From Alphaproteobacteria bacterium MedPE-SWcel (GTDB lineage: Bacteria; Pseudomonadota; Alphaproteobacteria; Rhodobacterales; Rhodobacteraceae), in NCBI GenBank assembly GCA_001874255.1, contig MPDC01000011.1, positions 62,001-126,000 on the forward strand: a DNA stretch of 64,000 nt, in the 5' to 3' direction. The notes under the pieces are model-generated. The model did no database searches, was not told where the DNA came from, and worked only from the letters and a program-made list of their open reading frames with translations. Positions 43,261 through 52,100 of this stretch are shown here, piece after piece (position 1 is the first letter of the stretch; every line of letters starts with the position of its first letter). The position numbers and the translations under genes were made by a program.

Positions 43261-43290
43261 CGATGCGGACTCCTTGTCGCGGCGCGGCAG

Positions 43291-44070
43291 TCAGGCCGCG
43301 AGACCGGTGGGAAAATGTGGCGGGCAGACGCCGCCGATGCGGTGGGTGAGGGCCAGCCCGGCGGCCTGCAGCGCCTGTGGGATGGCGACCCGTTGCGCGG
43401 CGCTCATGCGCGAGGTCGGTGCCGCCACGGCCAGCGCCCCCAGCACGGCCCGGTCGGGGCCGAAGATCGGCACCGCATGGGAGTGCACTTCCGCCTCAAA
43501 CCCACCGACGGATTGCGCGATGCCGCAGCGTTGCACCTCGGTGATCTGGGCGCGTACCACCTGCGGGTCGGTCTGGGTCTGGGGCGTGCGGGCCTCCAGA
43601 GGCCGGGCCAGAACGGCATCGACAAACGCCGGCTCGGCAAACCCGAGCACCGCCAGCCCCGATGCGGTGCCGTGAAAGGTCAGCACCTCGGCGTCCTCCA
43701 TCATCACCTTCGTTGCATGCTGCGGCGCATAGGCATGGGACAGCGACGCCAGTTGATCGCCCTGCAGCAGCGACAAATGCGTGGTCTCGCCGGTGGCTTC
43801 TGACAGCTCGCGCAGGACGCGGCGCGAGGCGGAGAGTATCGGAACGCTCGCCTCCCGCAGCGCGGCCAGCCGCAGGACTTGCGGGCCAAGCCGATAGGAT
43901 CGCGCCTCTTCGATCTGTTCGACGACCCCCTGCTCCTGCAACTCCCCCATCAGCCGGTAGACCGTCGCCTTGTTCATGCCCGACAGGCGCGTCAGATCGC
44001 TCAGGCCGATCTCGAGACGGCCGTGATTGAAATGGGTGAGCAAACTCAATGCTTTGGAGACGGTGCCCAT
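43291..44070 (-). CDS. IclR family transcriptional regulator
   Basis: 259 residues. Winged helix at residues about 4-65 (VSKALSLLTHF, LTRLSGMNKATVYRLMGEL) and a GAF-like effector domain after it (QSVGGFEAEVHSHAVPIF). Start 44070 has AGGA 6 bases upstream. It is divergent from tctC; the 234-bp gap holds a perfect inverted repeat with IclR-operator character. Confidence 0.9.
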   Translation of the reverse strand: MGTVSKALSLLTHFNHGRLEIGLSDLTRLSGMNKATVYRLMGELQEQGVVEQIEEARSYRLGPQVLRLAALREASVPILSASRRVLRELSEATGETTHLSLLQGDQLASLSHAYAPQHATKVMMEDAEVLTFHGTASGLAVLGFAEPAFVDAVLARPLEARTPQTQTDPQVVRAQITEVQRCGIAQSVGGFEAEVHSHAVPIFGPDRAVLGALAVAAPTSRMSAAQRVAIPQALQAAGLALTHRIGGVCPPHFPTGLAA

Positions 44071-44144
44071 CAGATGTCCTGATCCTGTTCTGCCAGAATT
44101 CTCAGCGCGCCGGATCACGACGGACCCGGGCGCCTCTATTTTTG

Positions 44145-44171
44145 TTGACAGATGAACCCCACGGCTGTCAA
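44145..44171. promoter_or_regulatory. Symmetric TTGACAG/CTGTCAA pair in the iclR-tctC gap
   Basis: TTGACAG (44145-44151) and CTGTCAA (44165-44171) form a 7-bp inverted repeat. Each arm contains TTGACA, a consensus -35 box, one on each strand, so this may be the -35 region of two divergent promoters, an operator, or both. Confidence 0.45.
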
Positions 44172-44186
44172 TCTAAATTCAAACCA

Positions 44187-44207
44187 ATGGTTCACATAAT
44201 GAACCAT
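44187..44207. promoter_or_regulatory. Candidate IclR operator upstream of tctC
   Basis: ATGGTTCA-CATAA-TGAACCAT is a perfect 8-bp inverted repeat with a 5-bp AT-rich centre. Palindromes with GGTTC/GAACC arms are typical of IclR-family operators. It lies between the iclR-like gene (117 bp away) and tctC (98 bp away). Confidence 0.65.
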
Positions 44208-44304
44208 CAAGAGGGCAGCCCCGGGGGGGGCAGCCTCGACGGAGCGGCGGACCACGTCGCCATCTCACCGACGGCAAATTGAATGGCGAACAGGGAGACA
44301 GCCA

Positions 44305-45279
44305 ATGACCGTGAGTTCTTTCTTCAAAAGCGCAGTTTTCAAGGCAGGTTTCAAAACGGGGGCTTCGGCTGCGGCCGGGCTGACACTGGCGGTCGGGGCC
44401 GCGCTGGCGGACTATCCGGAAAAGCCCGTGAATTTCATCGTGCCCTGGCCACCGGGAGACCTCGAAGATGTGCTGACCCGCATGATCGCCGAGGATTTTC
44501 AGGAAGAATACGGCGTCGCAGCCGCGGTGGTGAACAAGCCGGGCGGCGGCGGCGGCCCGTTCCCCGGCGCGATCGAGGTCGCAAATGCGCCTGCCGATGG
44601 CTACACCGTGGGGTCCTTCGTGATCGGCGTGCCGGTGATGGGGCACCAGATCGACATCCCGCCGTTGACCCCGGCGAAATTCGACCCTTTGGGCATCTTC
44701 CTGACCTATCCCTTCGTGATCGCGACCTCCGGCGATGCGCCCTACAGCACGATGGAGGAGCTGGCGACCTATGCCAAAGAGCACGAGGTGGTGCTGGGCC
44801 ATTTCGGCGACGTGCTGACCCCGACCCAGGTGACCAAGGCCTATGCGCAATCGGCGGGCTTTGACTGGGGCGCGGACGCGGCCTTTGATGCGCTGGATTG
44901 CAATACGCTGGCCTCCGGCGATGCGGATGTCATCAACACCACATTGCAGCTGATCCTGCCCTGCCTTGCTGAGGTGACCGTTCTGGTCGCCATCACCGAT
45001 GACCGCATCCCGCTGGTGCCCGATGCGCCGACCATTGGCGAATTGAACCCGGAGCTGGATATCGCGCTGTGGAATGGTCTGTTCGTGACCAAGGACACGC
45101 CGCAGGATGTGCGCGACAAGATCATCGCTGTCGCGCAAGAGACCGTGATGAGCGCGCGCGCCCAGGCGGTTGCGGCCGAGACCGGGGCGCTGGTCTACTG
45201 GCAGGGCGCGGATGAAAGCGCCGCCCGTGTGGCCGCCGACATCGACACCATGGCCCGGATCGGCGCCGCGCTGGAGTGA
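44305..45279 (+). CDS. Tripartite tricarboxylate transporter substrate-binding protein (TctC/Bug)
   Basis: 324 residues. An N-terminal signal peptide (to about residue 36, ending GAALA-DYP) precedes a Bug-family binding domain with YPEKPVNFIVPWPPGD and VNKPGGGGGPFPGAI. It captures a carboxylated compound in the periplasm for the TctAB channel. GGGAGA is 8 bases before the ATG. The substrate is unknown; the linked aminotransferase suggests an amino or oxo acid. Confidence 0.9.
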   Translation: MTVSSFFKSAVFKAGFKTGASAAAGLTLAVGAALADYPEKPVNFIVPWPPGDLEDVLTRMIAEDFQEEYGVAAAVVNKPGGGGGPFPGAIEVANAPADGYTVGSFVIGVPVMGHQIDIPPLTPAKFDPLGIFLTYPFVIATSGDAPYSTMEELATYAKEHEVVLGHFGDVLTPTQVTKAYAQSAGFDWGADAAFDALDCNTLASGDADVINTTLQLILPCLAEVTVLVAITDDRIPLVPDAPTIGELNPELDIALWNGLFVTKDTPQDVRDKIIAVAQETVMSARAQAVAAETGALVYWQGADESAARVAADIDTMARIGAALE

Positions 45280-45406
45280 TCCTTCCTGAGCCTGCCGCCG
45301 GGGCCTCGCGCAGAGACCTCGGCGGATTTTTTGGCCCCGCCCACCGGCATCACATGCGGTGCTCCCGCCGGCCAACCCCTCCTCCAGAAACCGCCCGAGT
45401 CCAGCC

Positions 45407-45937
45407 ATGACCAGCGAACGCGCACGCAGATTTGTCGGCCCGCACCGGGGGCAGCTGCTATTTGTCCTGACCTTCCTGACCCTGTCGGTGCTGTTGATGT
45501 CCGTCATCGGGCAGCAGACCGCATGGGTGCAAAAGACGGCGGTGTTTGCCCAGCCCCGGTTCTGGCCCGCAGTCGCGGTCGCAGGCATGGTGGTGCTTTC
45601 GGCGCTGCATTTGTGGCGTCTGCCGTTTCGCCGTATCGGGCGGGCTGACCTGCGCGAGGTGCTGAAATGGGCGCAGGCGTTGGAATACGCCCTGTGGTTC
45701 ATGGCCTATGTGCTGCTGGTGCCCCTGATCGGATACCTGCCGGTGACGCTGGTCTTTGTGCCGGCGCTGGCCCGGCGCATGGGCTACCGCAGCCGCCGGA
45801 TGAGGATGATCGCCGTGATCTTTGCAGGCGCCACCGTGGTTTTGTTCAAAGCCGTTCTGGCGGTGCGCATCCCCGGCGCCGCCCTGTATGAATTTCTGCC
45901 GGATGCGTGGCGCAGCTTTGCCATTCTGTATCTCTAG
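45407..45937 (+). CDS. Tripartite tricarboxylate transporter small membrane subunit TctB
   Basis: 176 residues, four to five hydrophobic helices, TctB/DUF1468 type (QPRFWPAVAVAGMVVLSALHL, LVPLIGYLPVTLVFVPALA). Its place between TctC and TctA is standard. The start at 45407 has no clear ribosome binding site. The 127-bp gap before it holds a long GGGGCC/GGCCCC stem, perhaps reducing expression after tctC. Confidence 0.85.
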   Translation: MTSERARRFVGPHRGQLLFVLTFLTLSVLLMSVIGQQTAWVQKTAVFAQPRFWPAVAVAGMVVLSALHLWRLPFRRIGRADLREVLKWAQALEYALWFMAYVLLVPLIGYLPVTLVFVPALARRMGYRSRRMRMIAVIFAGATVVLFKAVLAVRIPGAALYEFLPDAWRSFAILYL

Positions 45938-45952
45938 GGACGCGCGACGCAC

Positions 45953-47572
45953 ATGGATCTGATCCTTTCCGCACTCGATATCCTGATGCGCTGGGACGTG
46001 GCGCTGGCGCTTCTGGCGGGATCGGTCGGCGGCGTGCTGATCGGCGCCATTCCGGGCGTCGGCCCGGCAGTGGCCATTGCCATCCTGCTGCCCGCGACCT
46101 TCTCGCTGGATCCGATCGTGGGCCTGACGGTGCTGTTGGGGATCTACGGATCCTCCATGTACGGTGGCGCCATCCCGGCGATCCTGATCAATACGCCGGG
46201 CACGGCGGTCAATGCGCTGACAACCTATGATGGCTACCCGATGACCGTGCGCGGAGAGCCGCGCCGCGCTCTCAGCCTGGCCTATTCCGCCAGTTTCTTT
46301 GGCGGGGTGTTCTCGGTTCTCTGCCTGATCCTGTTCGCTCCGGTGCTGGCCCGGATCGCGCCGCTCTTTGGCGCGCGCGAGATCTTTCTTGCGGCCCTTC
46401 TGGGGGTAATCCTCGTGGTGGTGGCGCATCGCGGACAGGCCCTGATCGCCGGGGCGCTGGCCTGTTTCGGGATCTTTCTCAACACCATAGGCATGGAGCC
46501 TGTCAAATATACCCAGCGCTATACGTTCGGCATCGACGCGCTGGGGTCCGGGGTGAACCTGATTGTGGTGGTGCTGGGCCTGTTTGCCATCAGTCAGGCC
46601 TTTGTCCTGCTGAGCGACGAGGATGAGAAAATCCGCCTGACGAAACTGCGCGGCGGCCTGTTTCAGGGCCTGCGCGAACTGGCGCGTCATCCGAGGGTGG
46701 CCTCGGTGTCGGCGGGATTTGGCGTGATCATGGGCATGATCCCCGGGGTTGGCGAATTCACCGCGCAATTCATGTCCTACACCTATGCGCAAAAGAGCTC
46801 CAAACGGCCGCAGGATTTTGGTCAGGGCTCCTCCGAGGGGCTGATCGCGGCAGAGACCGCCAACAACGCCGTGCCCGCCGCCGCCATGGTGCCGCTGCTG
46901 GCGCTGGGCATCCCCGGCGAGGCGCTGACGGCGATGATGCTGTCGGTGTTCTATGTTCACAACGTGGTGCCGGGACCTGCGCTGTTTCAGACCCGGATGG
47001 ATTTCGTTGTCGCGCTCTATATTGCGCTGCTGATCCTCAATGTGCTGGTGCTGATCTTCCTGCTGGCCGCGACCCGGACGCTGATCAATGTGGTGCGGAT
47101 CCCCAACAGGTTCCTCGGCGTCGCCATCCTGACCCTGAGCTTCGTCGGCGTCTATTCGCTGCGCAATTCCGCCAGCGACTGTCTGATTGCGGCCGGGTTC
47201 GGGCTGTTCGGATTTGTCCTGAAACGGCTGCAGCTGCCCGCGGTGCCGATTATCCTCGGCATGGTTCTGGGCGGCATCATGGAGGTCAAGCTGCGGGCCG
47301 CCATGGCGCGGGTCAAGACGCCCTTTGATTTCATTGACCGCCCGGTGGCGTTCATCCTGTTTTCCATCATCGTGATCGTGCTCGTGACGCATATCCTGCG
47401 TATCCGCAGGGACATGGCCGATCTGAAGGAGGCCGAATGGCAGACCAAGACCTCATCGACGCGCTTCGGGTCACTCCTGTTGCGCCGCAGAACCTCTTTC
47501 TTGAAGGAGCATGGACGCAGGGTTCGGGCGCGCCATGCCAGGTTACTTCGCCGATTGACGGATCTGTTCTGA
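45953..47572 (+). CDS. Tripartite tricarboxylate transporter large subunit TctA, extended C-terminus
   Basis: 539 residues, about eleven to twelve helices. GSVGGVLIGAIPGVGPAVAIAI, YGGAIPAILINTPGT and PGVGEFTAQFMSY are TctA family motifs. Family members usually end near 500 residues; here the membrane part ends at about residue 494 and is followed by an Arg-rich tail of about 45 residues that is read out of frame through the start of the aldehyde dehydrogenase remnant. The original stop codon was probably lost around 47437. Confidence 0.88.
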   Translation: MDLILSALDILMRWDVALALLAGSVGGVLIGAIPGVGPAVAIAILLPATFSLDPIVGLTVLLGIYGSSMYGGAIPAILINTPGTAVNALTTYDGYPMTVRGEPRRALSLAYSASFFGGVFSVLCLILFAPVLARIAPLFGAREIFLAALLGVILVVVAHRGQALIAGALACFGIFLNTIGMEPVKYTQRYTFGIDALGSGVNLIVVVLGLFAISQAFVLLSDEDEKIRLTKLRGGLFQGLRELARHPRVASVSAGFGVIMGMIPGVGEFTAQFMSYTYAQKSSKRPQDFGQGSSEGLIAAETANNAVPAAAMVPLLALGIPGEALTAMMLSVFYVHNVVPGPALFQTRMDFVVALYIALLILNVLVLIFLLAATRTLINVVRIPNRFLGVAILTLSFVGVYSLRNSASDCLIAAGFGLFGFVLKRLQLPAVPIILGMVLGGIMEVKLRAAMARVKTPFDFIDRPVAFILFSIIVIVLVTHILRIRRDMADLKEAEWQTKTSSTRFGSLLLRRRTSFLKEHGRRVRARHARLLRRLTDLF

Positions 47573-48266
47573 CGACAGTGGCGACGGCGGCGGATCTGGA
47601 CCGGTCGGGGTCGTCGGCGCCATCGGTCCGTGGAATTTCCCGCTGATGATCGGCGCCTGGAAACTGGCGCCGGCGCTTGCGATGGGCAAGTCGGTGGTGT
47701 TGAAACCGGCCAAGACCGCGTCCCTGTCCCTGTCCCTGTTGCGCCTTGCGGAAATCTGCGCCGACTGCGGGCTGCCCGATGGCGTCTTGAATGTGGTCAC
47801 CGGCCCCGGGGCCGCGACCGGTGCGGCGCTGGCGGAGCATATGGATGTGGATGTGCTGGTCTTTACCGGATCGGGGGCGACCGGCAGGCGGCTGCTGACG
47901 GGCAGTGGCGGCACCTATATGGCCCCGACCGTCGTGACCGGCGTGACCGAGCGGACCGGTCTGTTCCAGCAGGAAGTGTTCGGCCCGGTGCTGGCCGTGA
48001 CAGGGTTTGAGACCGAGGCGGAGGCTCTGCTTCTGGCCAACGCCCCGGACTATGGTCTCGCGGCGCGGGTCTGGACGCAGGATCTGTCGCGTGCGCATCG
48101 CTGTGTCGCGGCGATCCGTGCGGGGGTGGTGCATGTCAACACCTATGGCGGAGCGGATAATACGGTGCCGTTGGGCGGTGTCGGCCAGTCCGGCAACGGT
48201 CACGACAAATCCTTGCACGCGCTGGAGAAATACAGGGACCTGAAGGTTGCGTGGATGCAGATGTAG
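47437..48266 (+). pseudogene. Aldehyde dehydrogenase remnant (frameshift plus two deletions)
   Basis: The start is intact: AAGGAGG, ATG at 47437, then about 54 residues of a normal aldehyde dehydrogenase N-terminus (MADQDLIDALRVTP...). Near 47600 the frame shifts and sequence jumps to the GPWNFPLMIGAWK region, so about 90 residues are missing. A second, in-frame deletion joins TGSGATGRRLL to GGTYMAPTVVTG, removing the catalytic Glu and Cys region. The C-terminus (VFGPVLAV, GGVGQSGNGHDKSLHALEKY) is intact. It cannot be active. Sequence resembles PuuC/betaine-aldehyde type enzymes. Confidence 0.88.
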
Positions 48267-48330
48267 ACGCAGGCCTTGCTGCGCCAGGCCTGCGGCCTCC
48301 GGCGGAGGTATTTGGGAAAAGATGAAACCG
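48267..48330. repeat. Probable dispersed intergenic repeat
   Basis: GCAGGCCT/AGGCCTGC can pair (48270-48293), followed by CCTCCGGCGGAGG and the tail TATTTGGGAAAAGATGAA. From memory, strings of the type CCTCCGGCGG-(A/G)GTATTTGGG-AAAAGATGAA recur between genes in Rhodobacteraceae genomes; a search would settle it. Confidence 0.5.
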
Positions 48331-48362
48331 GGCCTGCAGGGCGCCGGATTTGGGAGGATGAC

Positions 48363-49595
48363 ATGGCGGCGGACAAGACGATCCTTGTGGTGGGGACATT
48401 TGATACCAAGGAGGATGAGCTGTCCTATCTGGCGGCGGTCATCCGTGGTCAGGGGGGTGGGGTTGTCGGGATGGATGTGGGTGTGCTTGGCAACCCGGAC
48501 GTGCCGACAGAGGTGTCGAAACACGAGGTCGCCAGGGCTGCGGGAGGGTCCATTCAGATGGCGGTCGACAGCGGCGACGAGAATTCTGCGATGCAGATTA
48601 TGGGGGCAGGGGCGGCGGCACTGGCGCTGGATCTGCACCGGAGGGGGGCCATCGATGGCGTGATCGTGCTGGGCGGGACGATGGGCACCGATCTGGCCCT
48701 GGATCTCTGTTCCGCCCTGCCCGTGGGGGTGCCCAAATATGTGGTCTCGACGGTGGCGTTTTCCCCCCTTTTGCCACCGGAGCGGATTCCGGCCGATGTT
48801 CAGATGATCCTGTGGGCCGGGGGGCTCTATGGGTTGAATGATATATGCAAGGCGGCGTTGAGCCAGGCTGCCGGCGCGGTGCTGGGGGCGGCCAGGGCTG
48901 TCGAGCCACCGGTTCATGCACGTCCGATGGTGGGGATGACCTCCTTTGGCAAAACGGTCTTGACCTATATGGTCGCTCTGAAGCCCGCGCTCGAGGCCCG
49001 CGGGTTCGATGTTGCCGTGTTTCATGCCACCGGCATGGGCGGGCGGGCATTCGAGAGCCTCGCCGGGGCGGGGGCCTTTGCCGCGGTCATGGACTTCGCG
49101 CCGCAGGAGGTTTCAAACCATCTCTTCGGTGGCTTGTCGGCGGGGGAGGGGCGCATGACCCATGCTGGCCGCGCCGGTGTTCCGCAGATGGTGGCGCCCG
49201 GCTGCTATGATCTGGTGGATTTTGTCGGCTGGCAGGAGGTGCCGCAGCAACTGCGGGGACGCGCGAGCCATGCGCACAACAGGTTGCTGACCTCGGCGGT
49301 GCTGGATCTGGACGAGCGTCGGAGGGTGGCGCGGACCATTTGCGACAAGCTGTCGAAGGCGAGGGCGCCCGTGACCGTCTTCCTGCCGCTGGAGGGTTGC
49401 AACGAATGGGACCGTGCCGGCGGAGAGCTGCATGATGCCGACGGGCTGGCGGCCTTTTGCGCCGAGATCCGGCGCGCGCTCCCGGGCACCGCTGTGCTGC
49501 GGGAATTGCCGTGCCACATCAATGACGATGCCTTCGTCGACGCGGTTCTGGCGCAGTTTGACAGCTGGCTCGAACAGGGCGTGATCCAGCGATGA
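48363..49595 (+). CDS. Tm-1-like ATP-binding domain protein (UPF0261)
   Basis: 410 residues. ILVVGTFDTKEDELSYL at the start, DGVIVLGGTMGTDLALD, GMTSFGKTVLTYM and FHATGMGGRAFE are signatures of the UPF0261/Tm-1 family, first known from the plant virus resistance protein Tm-1. The bacterial role is unknown; members bind ATP and are often encoded with a TIM-barrel partner, which is absent here. GGGAGG lies before ATG 48363. Confidence 0.85.
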   Translation: MAADKTILVVGTFDTKEDELSYLAAVIRGQGGGVVGMDVGVLGNPDVPTEVSKHEVARAAGGSIQMAVDSGDENSAMQIMGAGAAALALDLHRRGAIDGVIVLGGTMGTDLALDLCSALPVGVPKYVVSTVAFSPLLPPERIPADVQMILWAGGLYGLNDICKAALSQAAGAVLGAARAVEPPVHARPMVGMTSFGKTVLTYMVALKPALEARGFDVAVFHATGMGGRAFESLAGAGAFAAVMDFAPQEVSNHLFGGLSAGEGRMTHAGRAGVPQMVAPGCYDLVDFVGWQEVPQQLRGRASHAHNRLLTSAVLDLDERRRVARTICDKLSKARAPVTVFLPLEGCNEWDRAGGELHDADGLAAFCAEIRRALPGTAVLRELPCHINDDAFVDAVLAQFDSWLEQGVIQR

Positions 49596-49740
49596 GGACA
49601 GATGCACCGCCCCATTGCGCCCTCGGATCCTGCCCTCGTTGGTTCGATCGCGGGGCTGGCCGCGCGATAGGGGCTGGACCTCTTTGGCCGGATGGACAAA
49701 AGTCGCGTCGAATTGTGGTCATGGCGTTCAAGGAGAACCG

Positions 49741-50166
49741 ATGGTTCTGAAATCAGATCCCCTGCAGGAGGGGCTCCGCCGGATCGACGATCCGGGCTGT
49801 CAGCAGTTGGTGGGCTATGAGACACGGCTTGATGATCAGGGCGTCTGCCAGGTGACCCTTGACGTCGGGGCGCAGCATCTCAATCGGCATGGCATTTTGC
49901 ACGGGGGCATGGTGGCCACGGTGATGGATGTGGTCTGCGGCAATACGGCCTCACAGTATTTCGATCCCAAAGGCCACGCCGCCCTGGTCACCGTGGCGCT
50001 GAACCTGTCCTATCTCGCGGCCACGGGGCCCGGGCGGATCACCGCAACGGCCCGCGCCACCGGAGGCGGCAAGAGCACGGTCCATGTGATCGGTGAATTG
50101 CACGATACCGAGGGCGGCCTCCTAGCGACGGCAACGGGCATTTTTCGGCGCATCCGGAAGGGCTGA
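49741..50166 (+). CDS. PaaI-type hotdog thioesterase
   Basis: 141 residues. The hotdog fold motif HLNRHGILHGGMVATVMDVVCG contains the Asn/His-Gly-Gly core of PaaI/4HBT thioesterases; it hydrolyses an acyl-CoA, possibly of a phenylacetate or other catabolic intermediate. AAGGAG lies 6 bases before ATG 49741. The 145 bp before it hold no supported gene. It is convergent with rpe. Confidence 0.85.
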   Translation: MVLKSDPLQEGLRRIDDPGCQQLVGYETRLDDQGVCQVTLDVGAQHLNRHGILHGGMVATVMDVVCGNTASQYFDPKGHAALVTVALNLSYLAATGPGRITATARATGGGKSTVHVIGELHDTEGGLLATATGIFRRIRKG

Positions 50167-50172
50167 GCCCCC

Positions 50173-50255
50173 GCTGCGCCGTCAGGCGCAGCGCCCGGCC
50201 CAACGGATCGCGACGCCCGTCGGGCGGCGGGAGCGGGCGGGAGTGCACCGCCCGC
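50173..50255. repeat. Hairpin array between convergent thioesterase gene and rpe
   Basis: GCTGCGCC-GTCA-GGCGCAGC (50173-50192), CGCCCG-T-CGGGCG (50214-50226) and GCGGGCGG/CCGCCCGC (50233-50255) follow one another in the 107-bp gap. All arms are perfect. Likely bidirectional terminators. Confidence 0.8.
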
Positions 50256-50273
50256 GGCACGCGAAACAGAGCG

Positions 50274-50957
50274 TCAGGCGCCGGTCGCGGCTGTGCGAAT
50301 ACTGTTGATATTGGCGCCGTATACCTCTGGCGTCTCAACGGAGCCGCCGCGGAACACCGCGGATCCGGCGACCAGAACATCCGCGCCGGCGGCCGCCATC
50401 AGCGGGGCCGTGGTGGGGTCCATGCCGCCATCGATTTCAATATGGACCGGACGGTCGCCGATCATCTCGCGCAGCCGGCGGACCTTTGCGGTCATGTCGA
50501 TGAACTTCTGGCCGCCAAAGCCCGGGTTCACCGTCATCACACAAACGAGATCCGTCAGATCGAGCAAATGCGCCACCGCTTCGGCCGGGGTGCCGGGGTT
50601 CACGGCGACGCCCGCTTTCATGCCCGCCGCACGAATGGCCTGCAGGGTGCGGTGGATATGCGGGCCGGCCTCCACATGGGCCGTCAGCACATCCGCGCCG
50701 GCCTCTGCATAGGCGTCGATATAGGGATCGACCGGGGCAATCATCAGGTGCACGTCCATCACCGTCTTCACATGCGGGCGGAACGCCTTGACCGCCTGCG
50801 GGCCGAAGGTCAGGTTCGGCACGAAATGCCCGTCCATCACGTCAACGTGGACCCAATCGGCGCCCTGTGCCTCAATGGCCTGAATTTCCTGGCCAAAATT
50901 AGCGAAATCGGCGGACAGGATCGAGGGGGCGATCTTGATGGAGCGGTCAAAGGACAT
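50274..50957 (-). CDS. rpe: Ribulose-phosphate 3-epimerase
   Basis: 227 residues, TIM barrel. IAPSILSADFANFGQEI, HVDVMDGHFVPNLTFGP, VMTVNPGFGGQKFI and HIEIDGGM are the textbook motifs with the catalytic aspartates and metal-binding histidines. It interconverts ribulose-5-P and xylulose-5-P in the pentose phosphate pathway. The ATG at 50957 begins the conserved part; its ribosome binding site is weak. It is divergent from phnC. Confidence 0.96.
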   Translation of the reverse strand: MSFDRSIKIAPSILSADFANFGQEIQAIEAQGADWVHVDVMDGHFVPNLTFGPQAVKAFRPHVKTVMDVHLMIAPVDPYIDAYAEAGADVLTAHVEAGPHIHRTLQAIRAAGMKAGVAVNPGTPAEAVAHLLDLTDLVCVMTVNPGFGGQKFIDMTAKVRRLREMIGDRPVHIEIDGGMDPTTAPLMAAAGADVLVAGSAVFRGGSVETPEVYGANINSIRTAATGA

Positions 50958-51129
50958 AGGCAGGCATTCCCGGATCAGAGAGAGATAGGACTCGTGGCGA
51001 TATGCGCCATATAGCGGCTCTGACGGGGGCTGCACAGGCCCGGGCGGGGCAAAACTGCATTTGCCGCAAACTGCACAGCAGACAGGCGTCCGCCACCGGC
51101 GCCAGCGCCATCGCTGCGGAATCCCGCGG

Positions 51130-51158
51130 GGTTTACAAAACTTTTACGCGTTTGACAC
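51130..51158 (-). promoter_or_regulatory. Candidate Pho box upstream of phnC
   Basis: On the minus strand GTGTCAA-N4-GTAAAAG-N4-GTAAACC are three 7-bp direct repeats at an 11-bp period (51158 down to 51130), the arrangement of PhoB sites; the first resembles CTGTCAT best. It lies 53-81 bp before phnC. Orientation is opposite to phnC, which lowers the confidence. Confidence 0.45.
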
Positions 51159-51210
51159 AAATGATTTGGTGAATATGCGTAGGCAGTCGCGGAACCATAG
51201 GGGGCCGCAC

Positions 51211-52032
51211 GTGCTGCGCATCAAAAATCTGACCAAGAGATTCGGTGACAAAACCGCGGTCGAGGCCGCGACGCTGGATATCGACAAACCCTGTATGCTG
51301 GGCATCATCGGACGCTCTGGCGCAGGCAAATCCACATTGCTGCGGATGATCAACCGGCTCGCCGATGCGAGCGACGGATCCATCATGTTCGACGAGCAGG
51401 AGATCACAACGCTGCGGGGGCATGACAAACGCGCCTGGCAGTCGGATTGCGCGATGATCTTTCAGCAGTTCAATCTGGTGCCGCGGATGGATGTGGTGTC
51501 GAATGTGCTGCACGGCACGCTCAACCGCCGCTCGACTCTGGCGACGCTGTTCAACCTCTACCCGATGGCTGATATTCACAAGGCGATCGACATTCTGGAC
51601 CGTCTCGGCATCGCCGAACATGCCGCCAAACGGGCCGAGGCCCTCTCTGGCGGTCAGCAGCAGCGGGTCGCCATTGCGCGCGCCCTGATGCAGGACCCGA
51701 AGATCATCCTCGCGGATGAACCCATCGCCTCGCTCGATCCGATGAACGCCCAGACCGTGATGGAGGCCCTGCGCCGGATCCACGAGGAAGACGGCCGCAC
51801 CGTGATCGCCAACCTGCACACGCTCGACACCGCGCGGCGCTACTGCGACCGGGTGGTGGGCATGCGCGACGGGCGCATCGTCTTTGACGGTCTGCCCGAA
51901 CAGCTGACCACGGGCGTGGCCCGCGAAATCTATGGCGCGGGGGCGGATTTTTCCGAGGCCGCGACATCGACCGAGATCGAAACCCTCGATCGCAGCGACG
52001 CGCAGGCCCCGGCCATTGCCGCGATCGTCTGA
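51211..52032 (+). CDS. phnC: Phosphonate ABC transporter ATP-binding protein
   Basis: 273 residues. Walker [10 protein letters not shown], signature [15 protein letters not shown] and Walker [14 protein letters not shown]; the [17 protein letters not shown] segment is typical of PhnC. It powers phosphonate import. The GTG at 51211 is taken as start, with AGGGGG 6-8 bases upstream; ATG at 51175 is an alternative. First gene of phnCDE1E2. Confidence 0.95.
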   Translation: MLRIKNLTKRFGDKTAVEAATLDIDKPCMLGIIGRSGAGKSTLLRMINRLADASDGSIMFDEQEITTLRGHDKRAWQSDCAMIFQQFNLVPRMDVVSNVLHGTLNRRSTLATLFNLYPMADIHKAIDILDRLGIAEHAAKRAEALSGGQQQRVAIARALMQDPKIILADEPIASLDPMNAQTVMEALRRIHEEDGRTVIANLHTLDTARRYCDRVVGMRDGRIVFDGLPEQLTTGVAREIYGAGADFSEAATSTEIETLDRSDAQAPAIAAIV

Positions 52033-52100
52033 CTGAAATCCCCTTTTCATCCCCCGGTGGCCACATGGCGCCGGGCAAATCAACACCGGAGTGTCCAAAG

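Noticed and set aside
49592-49750. 52-codon ORF after the Tm-1-like gene
   Set aside because: It overlaps the thioesterase start and has no ribosome binding site of its own or domain.
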